Positions 27,876-36,266 are shown, numbered from the stretch's first letter. The stretch is 38,715 nucleotides of DNA from Actinoplanes palleronii (GCF_016862315.1 NZ_BOMS01000121.1:1-38715); one strand, 5' to 3'. Notes: generated by a model from the sequence alone, not told the origin. Numbers and translations: made by a program.

Positions 27876-28106
27876 TCACCACCAGAGCCATTGGGCGCTG
27901 TGGCGATGCTGCCGGACGGTGGGCACGGTGTGGACGCTTCCGGTGCCGCGGTACTCCTTCGCGGCGTTGCGGCACGCCACCCGCGCGGCCTGACGTTCGC
28001 GGTCGGTCCAGACGTGCTTGACGAACCAGCCGGGCGGGCCGCCGCCGAGGAGCAGGCGCAGGCCGGTGCGGTGCTGACCCGGACCGTCCTTGTCGGTGCG
28101 AGACAT
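27876..28106 (-). CDS. Small conserved-looking actinomycete protein
   Basis: A 76-aa basic protein with an N-terminal MSRTDKD and a C-terminal QHRHSAQWLWW. Between them is GWFVKHVWTDRERQAARVACRNAAKEYR, a likely amphipathic helix. This pattern (MSRT...WFV.HVWT...R.A.R.AC..AAKEYR...QHRH.A.WLWW) recalls a family of short proteins seen in actinomycetes; I know no function for it. The ATG at 28106 follows AAAGGGG by eight bases, and that site lies in a small hairpin. The in-frame extension to 28142 lies upstream of this site and is not favoured. Confidence 0.7.
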   Translation of the reverse strand: MSRTDKDGPGQHRTGLRLLLGGGPPGWFVKHVWTDRERQAARVACRNAAKEYRGTGSVHTVPTVRQHRHSAQWLWW

Positions 28107-28114
28107 GGTCGAAA

Positions 28115-28140
28115 CCCCTTTCGGGGCCGCGGGCGCGGCC
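28115..28140 (-). promoter_or_regulatory. GNRA-loop hairpin enclosing a Shine-Dalgarno
   Basis: On the minus strand CCCC-GAAA-GGGG (28126-28115) is a four-pair stem with a GNRA loop, and its 3' arm is the AAAGGGG ribosome binding site of the 76-aa gene. Just upstream, GGCCGCG and CGCGGCC form a second perfect 7-bp stem (28140-28125) that overlaps the first by two bases, so the two structures compete. Confidence 0.5.
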
Positions 28141-28353
28141 ACCTAATAGGGGTGGAACGCGGCGCTCATCCGTTCACGCGGATCAATGACCATGACTGCA
28201 GGATAGGCCCGGGCTTCAAAACCAGGCCCACGGGCGGGCCCGGGCAGCAGCCGGGCACGCGGAGGATGCGGGCGGTCCGGGCGGTGGCGTGGTGACCGGA
28301 TGGCGGTGAGTGCCGCTGCGGGGGAGGGCGGTGGGAGTCCGCATTGCCAGATC

Positions 28354-28393
28354 GCGTGCGCTTACCGCCCGCGGGCGGGCGATAAGCGCACGC
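28354..28393. repeat. 40-bp near-perfect palindrome
   Basis: Arms GCGTGCGCTTACCGCCCGC (28354-28372) and its counterpart (28375-28393) pair at 18 of 19 positions with two bases between. No T-run follows. The core TACCGCCCGC...GGCGGGCGA recurs in diverged form near 38530-38550. Confidence 0.85.
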
Positions 28394-28616
28394 ACCACTC
28401 GACCGCGGACCGCTATCGCCCCTGAACCCGACCGAACGCGGACTTCTGCCGCCCCTTCGGTGGTGAGCGTGGGCTTCTGCCGCCTCACTGGCATTGAGCG
28501 GCCGCGCTGGCTGGGGTGCCGAGCGGGTTCGGCCGGTGCTGGCCGCGGCGCAGGGCGGTTTCGGCGCGGTCGGCCGTGCGCCGGGGGGTCTTGTCGGCTT
28601 CTTCTACCGTCGCGGC

Positions 28617-29030
28617 ATGAGAACTGTGCCGCGTGCGCTGGCCTGGGCGAGCGCTCAAGCCGTTTATGTCGGTGCCTGGGTGGCTGCCGGAGAGCTGTCC
28701 ACCGGCAAGCGGCGGCTGGCTCGGGTCGGGATCGTGGCCGCCGCCTACGGACTTGTCCCGACCGGCCCGGAAACGCCCGAGCCGCGCCCGGCCCGCACCC
28801 CGGCGCAGCCCCGGACCGGGCTCGCCGGGGCGGCGAAGCCGGTCGCCGTCGCCGCTTCCGGGGTGCTGCTGATGGTCGGGCGGCATCGGCTGCGGAACCG
28901 CTGGCTGGCCGGCCTGGCCCGGTCCGGGCACTCGCGTCCGCATGTGGCTCTGGCCGTACGGATGGGTGCTCTTGCTTTGGTGATCTCCCTGATCGATCAA
29001 GCGATCAGGAGCACCGACGGCCCCTCCTGA
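28617..29030 (+). CDS. Small membrane protein, unknown function
   Basis: A 137-aa basic protein with hydrophobic stretches at about 5-25, 34-46, 70-83 and 108-125, separated by a Pro-rich loop (PTGPETPEPRPARTPAQP) and the basic segment GRHRLRNRW. The ATG has no Shine-Dalgarno. TACCGT about ten bases upstream looks like a -10 element, so a leaderless transcript is plausible. I do not recognise the family. Confidence 0.6.
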   Translation: MRTVPRALAWASAQAVYVGAWVAAGELSTGKRRLARVGIVAAAYGLVPTGPETPEPRPARTPAQPRTGLAGAAKPVAVAASGVLLMVGRHRLRNRWLAGLARSGHSRPHVALAVRMGALALVISLIDQAIRSTDGPS

Positions 29031-29179
29031 GCCGTTCGTCACGGATCGCACCGGACGGGCGGGACGCGTCCGATCGCCGATCACGCGCTGGGTGCGACCC
29101 GGCCGGGGCGGTCCTCGCTCAATGCCGCCGGGACTGAGCCGATGGGAAGGGTGAGAATTCCGCGGAGGTGATGGTCCGG

Positions 29180-30493
29180 ATGGTTCCGGAACAGGTCGGC
29201 GACTGGGTGCTTGACGAACTACCCCGGCTCAACGACGCGATCCTGCACGATCAAGCATCACCCGACCAGTTGGTCACCGAGGTGAGCGAGCAGATCCTCC
29301 CCCATCTGCCGTGCACCACCCGGCTGACGGCGGTGCAGGCGCAGCGCCTCGTGGTGCACCTCGGGTTCATCGGCGCCTCGGTCGCCCGCCATTACCAGGA
29401 ACGCACCCCCGGAGGCCGGGAACATCCCGAAGGCGCGTTCACGTCGCTGCTCGTCGGCGGGCGAATACCGTTCCGGACCTACTTCGCCGCGCTGGCCGAG
29501 CACACCGGCACCGGCCATTACGTCCGGGACAGCTACGCGTCGCTGGTGCGCTGGAACGTCGGCACCATCCGGGTGAGATTGCGCGGCGAGGTGGTGGCCG
29601 AACTGCCCGGCCTCTTCGACGACGGGCGGATCCGCAGCTATACCGGCACGCCGGGGGAGGAGCGCTTCTTCCTGCTGGTCAAACAGGGTGAGGCGATCGA
29701 GATGGCGGTCAACTGCTTCCTGCAGCCGCTCACCGGCGAACACGCCGACCTGACCGGCGCGGACGCCCGCCACCGGGTGCAGGAGGCCACCGTGCTGCTG
29801 GGTGCGCTGCGCAGCCTGTTGGTCGACTTCGGGGCACTGCCGACCGGGCAGACCATGGACGCCGAGATGTTCATGGACGTGTTCCGGCAGTTCGCCGCGC
29901 ACTGGACCTCGGACGACATCCCGCCCAGCGGCGCCCTGGACCCGGAGGCGCTGAAACGCGACTTCCTGCTCGGCGTCGCCGAACCCGGGTACGACCGCCT
30001 GGCCCGGCGGCTGTTCCCGGCGCTGCTCACCCGGGAACGCGACGAGATCGCCGAGCTGATGAACCTGCCCACGCTCCCGTGCCGGCTGCTCGCCGCGTTG
30101 GGGTTCGACGAGTGCGACATGAGGCTGTCCGACGAGGGTGACCTGCGCCGGCTGATCGCCCGGCACCCGGCGGTGATCGACTGGTACCGGCTGCTCGCGA
30201 TGCACGCGCGGGTCTCCGGAGCGCATCTGATGCTCAGTAAGAAGTTCCTGTTCAAGCCGCAGCGCCGGCGTGACGAGGCCGGGCTCGGCGACGGGCGCCT
30301 GGTGTCGAACCGGGCGGGTACCACCGGGATGACCGAGACGTTCCTGGAACGGCTCACCCGGGCCCGGCAGCGGCATACCCTGGTCGCGCTGCGTCCGGTG
30401 CTGATGCCGGAAAACCCGGAAGGCCCGCCCGATCCACGGGTACGTTCCGGGCGGGGACCGGCCGCGCCGGTCGTGCTGGAACCGGCCGGATGA
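29180..30493 (+). CDS. PrnB-like protein of the IDO/TDO heme superfamily
   Basis: A 437-aa all-helical protein. Several features resemble PrnB (monodechloroaminopyrrolnitrin synthase) and wider IDO/TDO enzymes: LGFIGASVARHYQERTPG (about 61-78), a WN pair (W125, N126), RSYTGTPGE (152-160), and a C-terminal AHLMLSKKFLF with H349. The last sits where the proximal heme His is found in that superfamily, and GTTGMTETFLERL follows (380-392). PrnB rearranges an indole substrate; IDO/TDO open tryptophan. The match is by eye and distant, and the protein is longer than PrnB. GGAGG lies 11 bases before the chosen ATG; starts at 29168/29171 sit too close to it. Coupled by ATGA to the kinase. Confidence 0.62.
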   Translation: MVPEQVGDWVLDELPRLNDAILHDQASPDQLVTEVSEQILPHLPCTTRLTAVQAQRLVVHLGFIGASVARHYQERTPGGREHPEGAFTSLLVGGRIPFRTYFAALAEHTGTGHYVRDSYASLVRWNVGTIRVRLRGEVVAELPGLFDDGRIRSYTGTPGEERFFLLVKQGEAIEMAVNCFLQPLTGEHADLTGADARHRVQEATVLLGALRSLLVDFGALPTGQTMDAEMFMDVFRQFAAHWTSDDIPPSGALDPEALKRDFLLGVAEPGYDRLARRLFPALLTRERDEIAELMNLPTLPCRLLAALGFDECDMRLSDEGDLRRLIARHPAVIDWYRLLAMHARVSGAHLMLSKKFLFKPQRRRDEAGLGDGRLVSNRAGTTGMTETFLERLTRARQRHTLVALRPVLMPENPEGPPDPRVRSGRGPAAPVVLEPAG

Positions 30494-32454
30494 GCGGAAC
30501 GGACGACGGGGGCGGGGTGGACGTACCGACCGGGGCGCCGGGCGCCGGGGGGACGCGTCAGCCGATGCTCAGGCTGGGCCGCGACCAGCTGATGGCGCTG
30601 ATCGACCACACCTCCGCGGTGATCTACATGCGCGACGCGAACGGGCGGTACCTGCTGGTCAACCGGGAGTACGAGCGGCTGTTCGGCCTGCGTCGCGAGG
30701 ACATCGTGGGGCTCACCGACCACGACCTGTTCCCCGCCGAGGTCGCCGACGCGTTCCGGGACAACGACCGGCAGGCGCTGGCCGGGGGCCTGCCGGTGCA
30801 GATGGAGGAACAGGCGCCCGGCGAGGACGGGGTGCGCACCTACCTGACCGTGAAGTTCCCGCTGATCGACGCGGCGGGCACGGCGTACGCGGTGGCCGGC
30901 ATCTCCACCGACATCACCGAGCGCAGCCGGGCCGAGGCCGCGCTGCGGGACAGTGAGGAACGGTTCCGCCTGCTCGCCGAGCACGCCCAGGACATCATTT
31001 TCCGCTACCGGACCGGGCCGGCGCCGGCGATGGAGTACCTGAGCCGGGCGGTCGAGTCGATCACCGGTTTCGCGGCGGAGGAGTTCTACGCCGATCCCGG
31101 GTTGATGGCGAGCCGGGTCGAGCCCGAGGACCGGCCGGCCTTCGAACAGTCGTGGCAGGCGCCGCGCTCGGCGACGACCACGTTCCGGCTGCGCCGCCGC
31201 GACGGTGGGGTGGCCTGGATCGAGCAGCGGGCCAGTGTGGCCACCGACGGTGCCGGCGCGCCGGTCGCGGTCGAGGGCATCCTGCGCGACGTCACCGAGC
31301 GGGCCGTCGCGGAGCAGGAACGCGCCCAGCTCGAGCAGCAGCTGCGCCAGTCGGAGCGGCTGGACTCGCTCGGGCAGCTCGCCGGGGGCATCGCCCACGA
31401 CTTCAACAACATCCTCGCGGTGATCTCCGGGTACGCCGACATGCTGGTCGACGAACTCGGCGACGAGCATCCCAGCCTGCCCGACGCGGCCGGTATCAAG
31501 CACGCGGCGGCCCGCGGTTCCGGGTTGACCCGTCAGCTGCTGCTGTTCAGCCGGGCCGAGCCGTCGCAGGTGGAGCTGCTCGACCTCAACGCGGTCGCCT
31601 CGGACATGCTGCGGCTGCTGGCACGGACCCTCGGTGAGGACATCGAGCTCGGCACGGCGCTGGTCCCGGATCTGCCGCCGGTGGTGATGGACCGCAGCAA
31701 GTTGGAGCAGGTCGTGATGAACGCGGTGCTCAACGCGCGGGCCGCGATGCCGTCCGGTGGGCGCCTGACGATCAGCACCGGTCTCGAGCACGGCGGTGAC
31801 GGCGATCAGGTCAGCCTCGCGGTGACCGACACCGGGTGCGGGATGACGCCGGAGGTGCTGGCCCGGGCGTTCGAGCCGTTCTTCACGACCAAGGGCCGCG
31901 GCAGTGGCACCGGGCTGGGGCTGGCCACCGCCTACGGTGTGGTCGCCGACGCGGGCGGCACGATCAGCCTGGAGTCGCAGCCGGGCAACGGCACGACGCT
32001 GTGGGTCCGGCTGCCGGCCGGTGCCGAGGGCGTGGCCGGGCCGGGTGCGGCCGTGCCGGTGGCCTCCGGGCTCGGCGGTGACGGGCGGCGGGTCCTGGTG
32101 GTCGAGGATGAGGAGGCGGTCCGCGAGATCGTCTGCCGGTTGCTGGTGAAGGCCGGGTACCGGGTGTTCGCGGCGCCGCATCCGGCCGAGGCGCTGCGGA
32201 TGTGCCGTGACGACGGGCTGGCGTTCGACCTGCTGCTCACCGATGTGATCATGCCGGGGATGTCGGGCACCCAGCTGGCCGCGGAACTGCGGCGGGACCG
32301 TCCCGGCCTGCCGGTGCTGTTCATGTCCGGCTACACCAGCGGCCCGGCGCCCGGCGGCCAGGAGTTGCCGGCCGACGCCCCGCTGCTGCGCAAGCCGTTC
32401 GAGAAGCAGAGCCTGCTCAACGAGGTGTACCGGCTGGTCACCGAGCGGGTCTGA
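30490..32454 (+). CDS. Hybrid sensor kinase PAS-PAS-HisKA-HATPase-REC
   Basis: A 654-aa soluble hybrid kinase with no membrane helix. PAS 1 (about 30-150) contains HTSAVIYMRDANGRYLLVNREYERLFG and ends with TDITERSRAEAAL. PAS 2 (about 155-275) ends with DVTERAVAEQERAQ. HisKA has LGQLAGGIAHDFNN with H303. HATPase_c follows with the N box (NAVLNARAAM), DTGCGMTPE and GSGTGLGLATAYG. A C-terminal receiver carries D585 in LLLTDVIMPG and lysine KPF. The layout matches cytosolic redox/energy-type hybrid kinases, which need a separate Hpt or receiver partner; none is in the window. Coupled to the PrnB-like protein, which may supply the signal. Confidence 0.93.
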   Translation: MSGTDDGGGVDVPTGAPGAGGTRQPMLRLGRDQLMALIDHTSAVIYMRDANGRYLLVNREYERLFGLRREDIVGLTDHDLFPAEVADAFRDNDRQALAGGLPVQMEEQAPGEDGVRTYLTVKFPLIDAAGTAYAVAGISTDITERSRAEAALRDSEERFRLLAEHAQDIIFRYRTGPAPAMEYLSRAVESITGFAAEEFYADPGLMASRVEPEDRPAFEQSWQAPRSATTTFRLRRRDGGVAWIEQRASVATDGAGAPVAVEGILRDVTERAVAEQERAQLEQQLRQSERLDSLGQLAGGIAHDFNNILAVISGYADMLVDELGDEHPSLPDAAGIKHAAARGSGLTRQLLLFSRAEPSQVELLDLNAVASDMLRLLARTLGEDIELGTALVPDLPPVVMDRSKLEQVVMNAVLNARAAMPSGGRLTISTGLEHGGDGDQVSLAVTDTGCGMTPEVLARAFEPFFTTKGRGSGTGLGLATAYGVVADAGGTISLESQPGNGTTLWVRLPAGAEGVAGPGAAVPVASGLGGDGRRVLVVEDEEAVREIVCRLLVKAGYRVFAAPHPAEALRMCRDDGLAFDLLLTDVIMPGMSGTQLAAELRRDRPGLPVLFMSGYTSGPAPGGQELPADAPLLRKPFEKQSLLNEVYRLVTERV

Positions 32455-32473
32455 GCGCTTTTCACCGCGTTTC

Positions 32474-34414
32474 TCACCGGCGGCGGGGCACCCAGAATTC
32501 GACTTCGGTGCCGTCGCCCGGGTGACTGCTCATGGTCATGGTGCCGCCCAGGTCGGCGATCCGGCCGCGCATCGACTGCGCGACGCCGAGCCGTCCGGCC
32601 CGGGCCGCTTCGGCCAGGCGGTGCGGGCCGAAACCGGCGCCGTCGTCGCGGACCGAGACGCGGATCCCGGTGTCTTCGTCCTCCAGCAGGATCCAGGTTC
32701 GCGCGTCGGTTCCGGCATGTTTTCGTACGTTGTCCAGCGCGGCACGGACCGCCGCCGTGACCTCGGCGACCGGGTGCTGCGGCAGCAGGACCGGCACCGC
32801 CGGCGCGGAGACCTCGACGGCCGGACCGGCCAGGGCGAGCAACGCGGCCCGCAGATCAGTTCCGGACGTCGGGCCGGTGAGCGCCGCGCCGCTGTTGAGC
32901 AGGTTCCGCAGTGCCGCCTCCTGCTCGGCGGCCAGCACCGCCAGCCGCGGGCCGGAGCCGCCGAGGCCGGCACCCTCCCGCTGGACCAGGGCGAGCACCT
33001 GCAGCACGCCGTCGTGGATCGGGCGGGCCAGCCGCTCCCGTTCCGCGGCCGCGGCCTCCCGGCGGATCAGCTCGGCCTGCCGGCGTTCCGCCCAGCGCTC
33101 GGTCATGTGGTGGGCGACACCCAGCCCGGCGATCGCCGCGGCCGCCGCCAGCAGCAGATATCCGGCGATGACCATGTGCGGTACCGGGCCGGCGGTGAAG
33201 CCGATCGGGGTGCGGCCCCGGACGAAGCTCACCTGCGTGGTGAACATCCCGGCCAGGGTGAGCACCGCGGCGAACGGTCCGAGCGCCGCCGGGACCGCGC
33301 CGCGCGGGGCGAGTACCGGCGCGGTCGCACCGGCCACCGTGGTCGCCGCCGCGCTGACCAGCACCAGCAGGATCAGGGCCGGCGCCACGCGGTGCTGTTC
33401 GATCATCTTTTCCGGGTGGCCGCCGGCTGCCTCGTACATGATGAAAAGCGCCGTCGCCGCGCTGACCGTGAGGGAGACCGCGGCCGCGACTCGCCAGCGG
33501 CTCGCGGCCACCGCCGCGCCGAGCGCCGCGCCGGCGAGCGCGCCCCACCAGCGTGTGGCGCCGTCGGGACGCAGCGCGGCGACCGCGAGGATCAGCGGCG
33601 TCGAGGCGCCGATCTGCACGACGGTGACGGTGGCCGCGCCGGCCAGCGACCACTTGCCGGCGAACGCCGCGAGCCCGGTGGCCAGCACCAGCACCACCGC
33701 GCCGACGATCGCGATCCGGGCCAGGGGATACCTGGTGAAGGTGCTCGGGTCGACGCCCAGCCACCACCCGAGCTGTCCGATAGGGATCAGGCAGATCGGC
33801 GAGATCAGGAAGACCGCGGCGCCGGCGCCGATCACGAGGCGCAGGCGCGGCCAGGTCCACGGCTCGCCGGCGGGGGAGTGCCGCCGGCACAGCGCCGGCA
33901 CGATGGCGGCCAGGCCGGCGACCAGCACGACGACCCGCCAGGCGGGTATGGCGTGCTGATCCTCTTCGGTCAGAGCATCACCGAACAGCGCGGCCGCGCC
34001 GGTGAGCCCGGCGATCAGCGCGCCGAGGCCGGGAGCGCTTGAGCTGGGACCGCCGAGGCCGGGAGTGCCTGGGCCGGGCGCGCCGGAGCCCGGAGCGGTG
34101 GAGGTCAGCAACGTCTGCGCTCCGCCGAGTGCGCCCACGACGAGCAGCGGGAGCGCGGCGGCGAGCGGAGGATCGAATCCGAGAAGACCGATGCCGGCGA
34201 ACATCCCGCCGGTGGCCAGCAGCCCCGGCCACCAGCGCACCAGGCACAACGCCAGAACCGTGGCCGCGGTCGGTGCGAGATCCGCGAGCCCGGCACCGCC
34301 GCTCTCCGGCGCGGCCGCGACCCCGTCCACGGACCGCACCACCAGGATCAGCAAGCACCCGCCGAGGCAGGCCGAAGCCATCCACCACCGTGACGATCCC
34401 ATGTCGATGATCAT
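32474..34414 (-). CDS. Polytopic sensor histidine kinase, NarL/DegS type
   Basis: A 646-aa kinase. About twelve hydrophobic segments fill residues 8-425, with Pro/Gly-rich repeats near 105-130 that come from a repetitive DNA tract (about 34010-34100). The kinase part has a HisKA_3-type box RPIHDGVLQVLALV (H467), LDNVRKHAGTDA as N box, VRDDGAGFG and a C-terminal RRR. Such kinases normally pair with a LuxR-type response regulator, absent here. The ATG at 34414 overlaps the stop of the upstream UbiA-like frame as TGATG, which favours this start. ATGs at 34402 and 34453 are alternatives. It is convergent with the hybrid kinase, 19 bases apart. Confidence 0.85.
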   Translation of the reverse strand: MIIDMGSSRWWMASACLGGCLLILVVRSVDGVAAAPESGGAGLADLAPTAATVLALCLVRWWPGLLATGGMFAGIGLLGFDPPLAAALPLLVVGALGGAQTLLTSTAPGSGAPGPGTPGLGGPSSSAPGLGALIAGLTGAAALFGDALTEEDQHAIPAWRVVVLVAGLAAIVPALCRRHSPAGEPWTWPRLRLVIGAGAAVFLISPICLIPIGQLGWWLGVDPSTFTRYPLARIAIVGAVVLVLATGLAAFAGKWSLAGAATVTVVQIGASTPLILAVAALRPDGATRWWGALAGAALGAAVAASRWRVAAAVSLTVSAATALFIMYEAAGGHPEKMIEQHRVAPALILLVLVSAAATTVAGATAPVLAPRGAVPAALGPFAAVLTLAGMFTTQVSFVRGRTPIGFTAGPVPHMVIAGYLLLAAAAAIAGLGVAHHMTERWAERRQAELIRREAAAAERERLARPIHDGVLQVLALVQREGAGLGGSGPRLAVLAAEQEAALRNLLNSGAALTGPTSGTDLRAALLALAGPAVEVSAPAVPVLLPQHPVAEVTAAVRAALDNVRKHAGTDARTWILLEDEDTGIRVSVRDDGAGFGPHRLAEAARAGRLGVAQSMRGRIADLGGTMTMSSHPGDGTEVEFWVPRRR

Positions 34415-35037
34415 CACAGCCGTTCGGGCCGTGCGTGCGCTCGACCAAGCCATACCCACCAAGATCCGCCAGCCCGACCGCGCCGGCATGAGTACCGGTA
34501 CTCAACCACCGGAGCGCGAGGCGGGCCGGGGCCGCGAGGCGCGGAGGCTGCGAGGTTGGCCGGGGCCGCCAGGTTGGCCCGGCCGCGAGGTCCGGAGAAA
34601 GCCAACGGAGCCCCGAATCGCACCGCGAACGTCGTGTCGCCGGCGCTCGTGTCGGCGGCCAGGTCGGTCACCGTGGTCGGCACGTAGAGCGCCGCCGCGA
34701 ACAGCACCCCGATCGCTCCGAACTGCCACGGGAACTCCCACGGCGCCCGGGTGATCGCCCAGCCGGCCGCCGGTGACACCAGTCCGACGACGAGGGCGTT
34801 GACCGCGACGTCCCACCCCGGCCGGGTCTTCAGCCGCAGCGGCGGCACGCTGTACGCCCACCCGAGCACCAGCACCCCGGCCACCCCGAGCAGCGCGACC
34901 GTCGCCCGGAACCCGTCGGCGGGCAGCCAGGCGCGCCCGGCGAGCACCGTGCCGAGGTGCGCGGGCACCCACGACACCGGCCAGAACCAGGGCCGGGACA
35001 CCGCGACGAGCGTCCATGCCGTCATGTCCGCGACCAT
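34414..35037 (-). pseudogene. UbiA-like prenyltransferase remnant
   Basis: The 207-codon frame begins like UbiA-family membrane prenyltransferases (SRPWFWPVSWVPAHLGTVLAG). It then jumps to the later helices (LVLGWAYSVPPLRLKTRPGWD, GLVSPAAGWA) and second Asp motif (TDLAADTSAGD). The first NDxxD-type motif, needed to bind the prenyl diphosphate, is missing, so an internal deletion is likely. After TTFAVRFGAPLAF, homology stops and the frame runs through a repetitive GC tract (about 34510-34590) encoding unrelated sequence, so the last helices are lost too. The stop overlaps the kinase ATG. It may be a decaying gene whose translation still couples the kinase; a divergent functional protein is less likely. 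Confidence 0.6.
34490..34503. promoter_or_regulatory. 14-bp perfect palindrome
   Basis: GAGTACC-GGTACTC sits about 75-90 bases upstream of the kinase ATG, inside the tail of the UbiA-like frame. Possible operator for the kinase gene. Confidence 0.35.
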
Positions 35038-35070
35038 GATCCCCGCCGACTGTGGCCTGGCTGAGAGCGA

Positions 35071-35670
35071 TCAGATCCGGTGGCTCCGCAGGGCCAGCAG
35101 GGCGCCGTCCAGTGCCGCTTCCAGGGGCTCGATCGCGTTGTGCGCCTGCATCACCAGCAGGCCGCCCTGCAGCGCGGTGAAAACCATCAGCGCGAGACGT
35201 TCCGGGTCCGCCTCCGGGTGGATCAGGCGCTGCGCGCGCATTTTCTGTACGCCGGCAGCCAGGTGATCGAACCACCGGTCCGCGTGCGCTGCGACGGTGG
35301 CGGCGAGCGCGGGGTCGGCCGGGGTCAGCTCGGTGATCAGGGCGCTGATCGAGCAGTGCAGGTGGGTGAGGGTGCGGTAGTGGGCGACCACCGCGTCGCG
35401 CCAGCCGTACCAGGACTCCCAGCTGTCCAGCTGGTCGAGCCACGGGCGCTGGGCCTCGAGCACCCGTCCGCTCTGGAACTCGGCGATCGCGGCGACCAGG
35501 TCGCGCTTGCCGTCCGGGAAGTAGTGGAACAGCTGACCCTTGCTGGTCGCGGTACCCGCCCGGATCTCGTCGAGGGTCATGCCGCCGACGCCGCGTTCCA
35601 GGATCAGGTCGGTGGCCGTCCGTACGATGCGGGCTTTTGTCGCGGCCCCTTTGGCGGTCAGCCCGGACAT
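35071..35670 (-). CDS. TetR-family regulator 1
   Basis: A 199-aa repressor-type protein with an N-terminal HTH: KARIVRTATDLILERGVGGMTLDEIRAGTATSKGQLFHYFPDGKRDLVAAIAE. The C-terminal ligand domain has WYGWRDAVVAHYR and LQGGLLVMQAHN. It is clearly paralogous to the next TetR gene (both share TSKGQLFHYFP and W..WRD.VVAHYR at matching positions). Two bases separate the two genes, so they are one transcript. The ligand is unknown. The palindrome upstream of the aldo/keto reductase is a likely target. Confidence 0.93.
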   Translation of the reverse strand: MSGLTAKGAATKARIVRTATDLILERGVGGMTLDEIRAGTATSKGQLFHYFPDGKRDLVAAIAEFQSGRVLEAQRPWLDQLDSWESWYGWRDAVVAHYRTLTHLHCSISALITELTPADPALAATVAAHADRWFDHLAAGVQKMRAQRLIHPEADPERLALMVFTALQGGLLVMQAHNAIEPLEAALDGALLALRSHRI

Positions 35671-35672
35671 GA

Positions 35673-36266
35673 TCAGCGACCTCTCGCGGGGGTGAAGCGC
35701 GGCCGCAGGCCGGCGATGCCGATGTCGAGCGCGGCCTCGAGGTGCGCGGTGCTGCCGGTGGCCATCAGCACCGCGACGCCGCCCTGGATGCCGGCGACCA
35801 GGGCGGTGGCCGCGCGCTCCGCGTCGAGTTCCGCGTCGATCTCGCCGGTGGCCTGCAGGTGCCGGATGCCGGCGGTGAGGTGGGCCTGGCGGGTGGCCAG
35901 CAGCCGGGTGATCACGGCCTGCGCGCCGGGTGCGGTGCGGGCGGGTTGCGCGGCCAGGTCGCTGAGGGTGCAGCGTTCGCCGGTGCCGCGGTAGTGCGCG
36001 ACGACCCGGTCGCGCCAGTCGTGCCAGGCCGCCCAGGTGGTGAGGTCTTCCGCGGAGGGTTGCTGGTCGGATTCGTGCTGGGCGACCGCGAGCAGCAACT
36101 CGTCCTTGCCGCCGGGGAAGTAGTGGAACAGCTGGCCCTTGCTGGTGCGGGTGCGGGCCAGCACGTCCTGGAGGGTCAGCGCGGTGACGCCCCGGTCGCG
36201 GACCTCGTCGGCCGCTCCGGCCACGATCCGCTGCCGGGTCTCGGCGCCCTTGCGGGTCAGCTGCAC
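35673..36266 (-). CDS. TetR-family regulator 2
   Basis: A 197-aa TetR protein: HTH with RIVAGAADEVRDRGVTALTLQDVLARTRTSKGQLFHYFPGGKDELLLAVAQ, then a ligand domain with WHDWRDRVVAHYR and GIQGGVAVLMATG. It is divergent from the aldo/keto reductase gene with a shared operator-like palindrome, so autoregulation and control of the reductase are likely. The GTG at 36266 follows GGAGGG closely and matches the start of the paralogue; an ATG at 36299 would add eleven residues of unconserved leader. Confidence 0.92.
   Translation of the reverse strand: MQLTRKGAETRQRIVAGAADEVRDRGVTALTLQDVLARTRTSKGQLFHYFPGGKDELLLAVAQHESDQQPSAEDLTTWAAWHDWRDRVVAHYRGTGERCTLSDLAAQPARTAPGAQAVITRLLATRQAHLTAGIRHLQATGEIDAELDAERAATALVAGIQGGVAVLMATGSTAHLEAALDIGIAGLRPRFTPARGR

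Larger units (their letters stand above)
28107..28616. other. Non-coding gap with palindromes
   Basis: The gap lies between the 76-aa gene and the small membrane protein. It holds the competing hairpins at 28115-28140, repeated GGGCCCGGGC-type palindromes near 28208-28250, the 40-bp palindrome at 28354-28393, and two copies of CTTCTGCCGCC near 28442 and 28473. No convincing open frame was found. Confidence 0.55.

Noticed and set aside
28354..28393. Rho-independent terminator
   Set aside because: The stem is long and GC-rich but no T-run follows on either strand, and no gene ends nearby on either strand.
29638..32181. Minus-strand frame of 847 codons over the PrnB-like and kinase genes
   Set aside because: The plus strand encodes clear PAS, HisKA, HATPase and receiver motifs; the opposite frame is low-complexity.
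34414..35037. Intact prenyltransferase gene
   Set aside because: The first Asp-rich motif and the C-terminal helices are missing, so normal UbiA catalysis cannot be claimed.
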